This document shows, in pieces, positions 4,870-6,212 of a stretch of DNA of 6,212 bases (within the stretch, counting starts at the first letter, position 1; every line of letters begins with the position of its first letter). The position numbers and the translations under genes are program-made. The notes below the pieces were generated by a model. The model searched no databases, was not told the origin of the DNA, and saw only the letters and a list, made by a program, of their open reading frames with translations. Source of the stretch: JBKECP01 sp047974765 (GTDB lineage Bacteria > Pseudomonadota > Gammaproteobacteria > Pseudomonadales > Halieaceae). The stretch is taken from positions 1 to 6,212 of the forward strand of contig JBKECP010000033.1 in the NCBI GenBank assembly GCA_047974765.1. The letters run 5' to 3'.

Positions 4870-5311
4870 GATGCAAACTTTTTCTTTTGACCCGAGTAGC
4901 TTCACCAAGGCTACGATGATGAGAGTTAGTGGTGAACTGTTCGTGCTTACCGGAATTATAGCCTTTTTCCTCTCTTCACTATCCGACGGCATACCGCTCT
5001 GGGTAAAAAATACTATCGTTTTGGCCTTCACCGCATATATATTTCTAGGCATGTATTTTTATTATCGGTCCAGAAAGGAAATGCTTGATTTTCATCTTGT
5101 ACTTACCGGGAATGGAATCATTTTTCCTCACAATGAAACCATCAAAGAAGTTCTATATTCTGACCTGAGGCTGGTTGAGATTCAGAGATCAGGAGATGAA
5201 ACTAAAGCTATAAAGATGAAATCTGTCTTTGGAGTATCGATTACATTGCGTGGATATAAGTCCATGAATGAACTTGCGGAAGAATTGTCTCTGGTGCTGA
5301 AAAAAATCTAG
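4862..5311 (+). CDS. Putative membrane immunity protein for the Rhs tip
   Basis: From ATG 4862 the product has 149 aa; ATGs at 4853 and 4871 are alternatives. I prefer 4862 because GGATGG sits five bases upstream and because the overlap with the rhs stop (4867-4869) is then only eight bases, a typical coupled arrangement. Residues about 25-41 (ELFVLTGIIAFFLSSLS) and 49-68 (KNTIVLAFTAYIFLGMYFYY) are two membrane helices separated by a short DGIPLW turn. They are followed by RSRK, which fits a cytoplasmic C-terminus by the positive-inside rule. The last 80 residues are soluble and beta-rich (FHLVLTGNGIIFPHNETIKEVLYSDLRLVEIQ, FGVSITLRGY) with a final helix, reminiscent of bacterial PH-like domains. 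I do not recognise a named family. A membrane immunity protein next to a tip with its own hydrophobic helix suggests the toxin acts at the inner membrane; this is inference from context. Confidence 0.75.
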   Translation: MSKMQTFSFDPSSFTKATMMRVSGELFVLTGIIAFFLSSLSDGIPLWVKNTIVLAFTAYIFLGMYFYYRSRKEMLDFHLVLTGNGIIFPHNETIKEVLYSDLRLVEIQRSGDETKAIKMKSVFGVSITLRGYKSMNELAEELSLVLKKI

Positions 5312-5692
5312 GATAGCTAATTTATAACTACTTCACAGCATGACTCGCCGGGGCGGCGAGGCTTGGCTGTACGGTCACCGGACCAAACCTGGCGGGCACA
5401 AGAACAGGCCATAAATAAAAAAGTGGCTGGAGTTGCAGGTAAAATTTTCAGATCGTCAAATCGTAGTAAAATTTACAATAAAAATCATGGTTTATCGTTT
5501 TTCTGGCTGGAATTGAAGGTTTGCAATAGCTGGGACAAAGCGGATTTGCGCCATTGCTAATGGATGAATAAAAAATGAGGGCTCTGGTGTCAGGCGGTAC
5601 GGCCAAATCGTCGGTAGTGGATTTCTTCAAAATGCTGGCAGCTATAAAGCCAGTCCTGTGCCTATATAGGGCCTGCTGGAGCTGTTGGTTGA
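5312..5692. other. Decayed spacer with fragments of a former toxin tip
   Basis: No intact gene is visible in these 380 bases. A hairpin CTCGCC/GGCGAG at 5344-5360 follows the immunity gene, without a T tract. A 24-codon ATG frame (5340-5414) ends in HRTKPGGHKNRP; a related TKPDRHKN coding stretch occurs before the first Rhs copy (about 2967-2991). A frame at 5568-5669 reads GSGFLQNAGSYKASPVPI and then stops. The next frame over continues as GPAGAVG, stops at 5690-5692, and resumes as RPVANAIERLG in the same frame as the Rhs copy that follows. This looks like an Rhs tip or linker broken by a frameshift and a nonsense mutation. A 65-codon ATG frame (5363-5560) is probably chance. Confidence 0.5.
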
Positions 5693-6212
5693 CGGCCGGT
5701 TGCAAACGCAATTGAAAGACTGGGTAGTGCCACCAGCGCCACCACCTACGCCACCGCGGGCGGCGGCCAGTTCAGCTTTGAAACCGGCCACAGCTACAAT
5801 GCCGATGGCCAGCTACACAGCCACACCTGTCCCGATGGCAGCCAGCAGACCTACCACTATAGCCACGGCCTGCTGAGCCAGATCACCCTGCCGGACCAGA
5901 GCCGGTTCTGTTATAGCCAGTACCTGTGGCTGAGTCCCGGCGTGATAAGCACCCTCGGAATCACCACTACACTCACCTACGATGGCCGGCAACGCCCCCT
6001 GACCATCGATGTCAGCATCAGCAACAGCAACAGCAGCGGCCAGAGCCTGAGCCAGCGGCAGTACCAGTACAGCAGTGCCGGCAACATCACGCAGCTCGGC
6101 AGCGAACTGGGCCAGACAGATTACGGCTACGACCGCCTCAACCGGCTGACCCAGGCCACCCCGGATGCGGCCCTGCAGGCCCTCGGCCTGCCGGTGGAGC
6201 GGTACACTTACG
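5693..6212 (+). pseudogene. Second Rhs YD-repeat fragment, 5' truncated, runs off the window
   Basis: The frame is open from the TGA at 5690-5692 to the window end (173 codons) and has no ATG. After a short unrelated start (RPVANAIERLG) it follows the first Rhs copy: TYATAGGGQFSFETG, then YD repeats (HSYNADGQL, YGYDRLNRLT, VERYTY). Compared with the first copy it has unusual replacements in its first half, such as HTCPDG for HTWPDG and RFCYSQYLWL for RISYSQYQWL, plus four extra residues (VSISNSNSSGQSL), while the last 57 codons are nearly unchanged. The missing start and the broken sequence upstream argue that this is a 3' Rhs fragment rather than a working gene. It may carry its own core, tip and immunity gene beyond the window. 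Confidence 0.85.
5735..6212 (+). repeat. YD-repeat segment duplicated from 3241-3706 (copy B)
   Basis: This is the direct repeat partner of 3241-3706. The part 6041-6212 matches 3535-3706 with one mismatch in 172 bases; the part before 6041 has many substitutions and a 12-base insertion near 6013-6040. The repeat probably continues past the window end. Confidence 0.9.

Noticed and set aside
5690..5712. A third copy of the junction block (GGTTGCAAACGC)
   Set aside because: Only about ten bases resemble GTTGTTGCAAAGGGCG, without the same codon phase or context, so the match is within chance.

Overview
The window looks like part of a bacterial Rhs (YD-repeat) polymorphic-toxin locus, most likely from a gammaproteobacterium. 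That assignment is an inference from the Rhs core sequence and from GGGGACA-type repeats in one intergenic stretch; no rRNA or housekeeping gene is present to confirm it. All convincing genes lie on the + strand.

Layout. Positions 1-2776 hold AT-richer DNA with displaced Rhs toxin tips and immunity genes packed almost head to tail: the end of an unknown ORF (3-233); an HNH nuclease tip without a start codon (234-533) and its putative immunity gene (549-986); a spacer with short REP-like repeats (987-1426); a TreTu-like ADP-ribosyltransferase tip (1427-1705) overlapping its immunity gene by one base (1705-2037); a second HNH tip without a start codon (2034-2342); and a DUF4265-family gene (2345-2776). 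A hairpin terminator and a low-confidence minus-strand ORF follow.

Positions 3051-3130 are a 10-bp tandem repeat whose every unit contains an ATG. The last unit supplies the start of a 582-aa truncated Rhs protein (3121-4869). That protein has GC-rich YD repeats, the RHS-associated core and an unfamiliar membrane/cysteine-rich tip. It overlaps a small two-helix membrane protein gene (4862-5311), the likely immunity partner. After about 380 bases of decayed sequence, a second copy of the YD-repeat region begins (from about 5720) and runs off the window end. Its 3' part is nearly identical to the first copy, while its 5' part is diverged.

How the parts work together. In Rhs systems the YD-repeat shell encloses a C-terminal toxin that is released by self-cleavage and delivered to neighbouring cells, and the adjacent immunity gene protects the producer. 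Here one intact core-tip-immunity set is accompanied by several loose tips that have kept their immunity genes. This fits a locus that swaps tips by recombination and keeps old immunity genes. No complete Rhs N-terminus (PAAR or VgrG-binding region) is visible, so no full-length deliverable effector is encoded inside this window.
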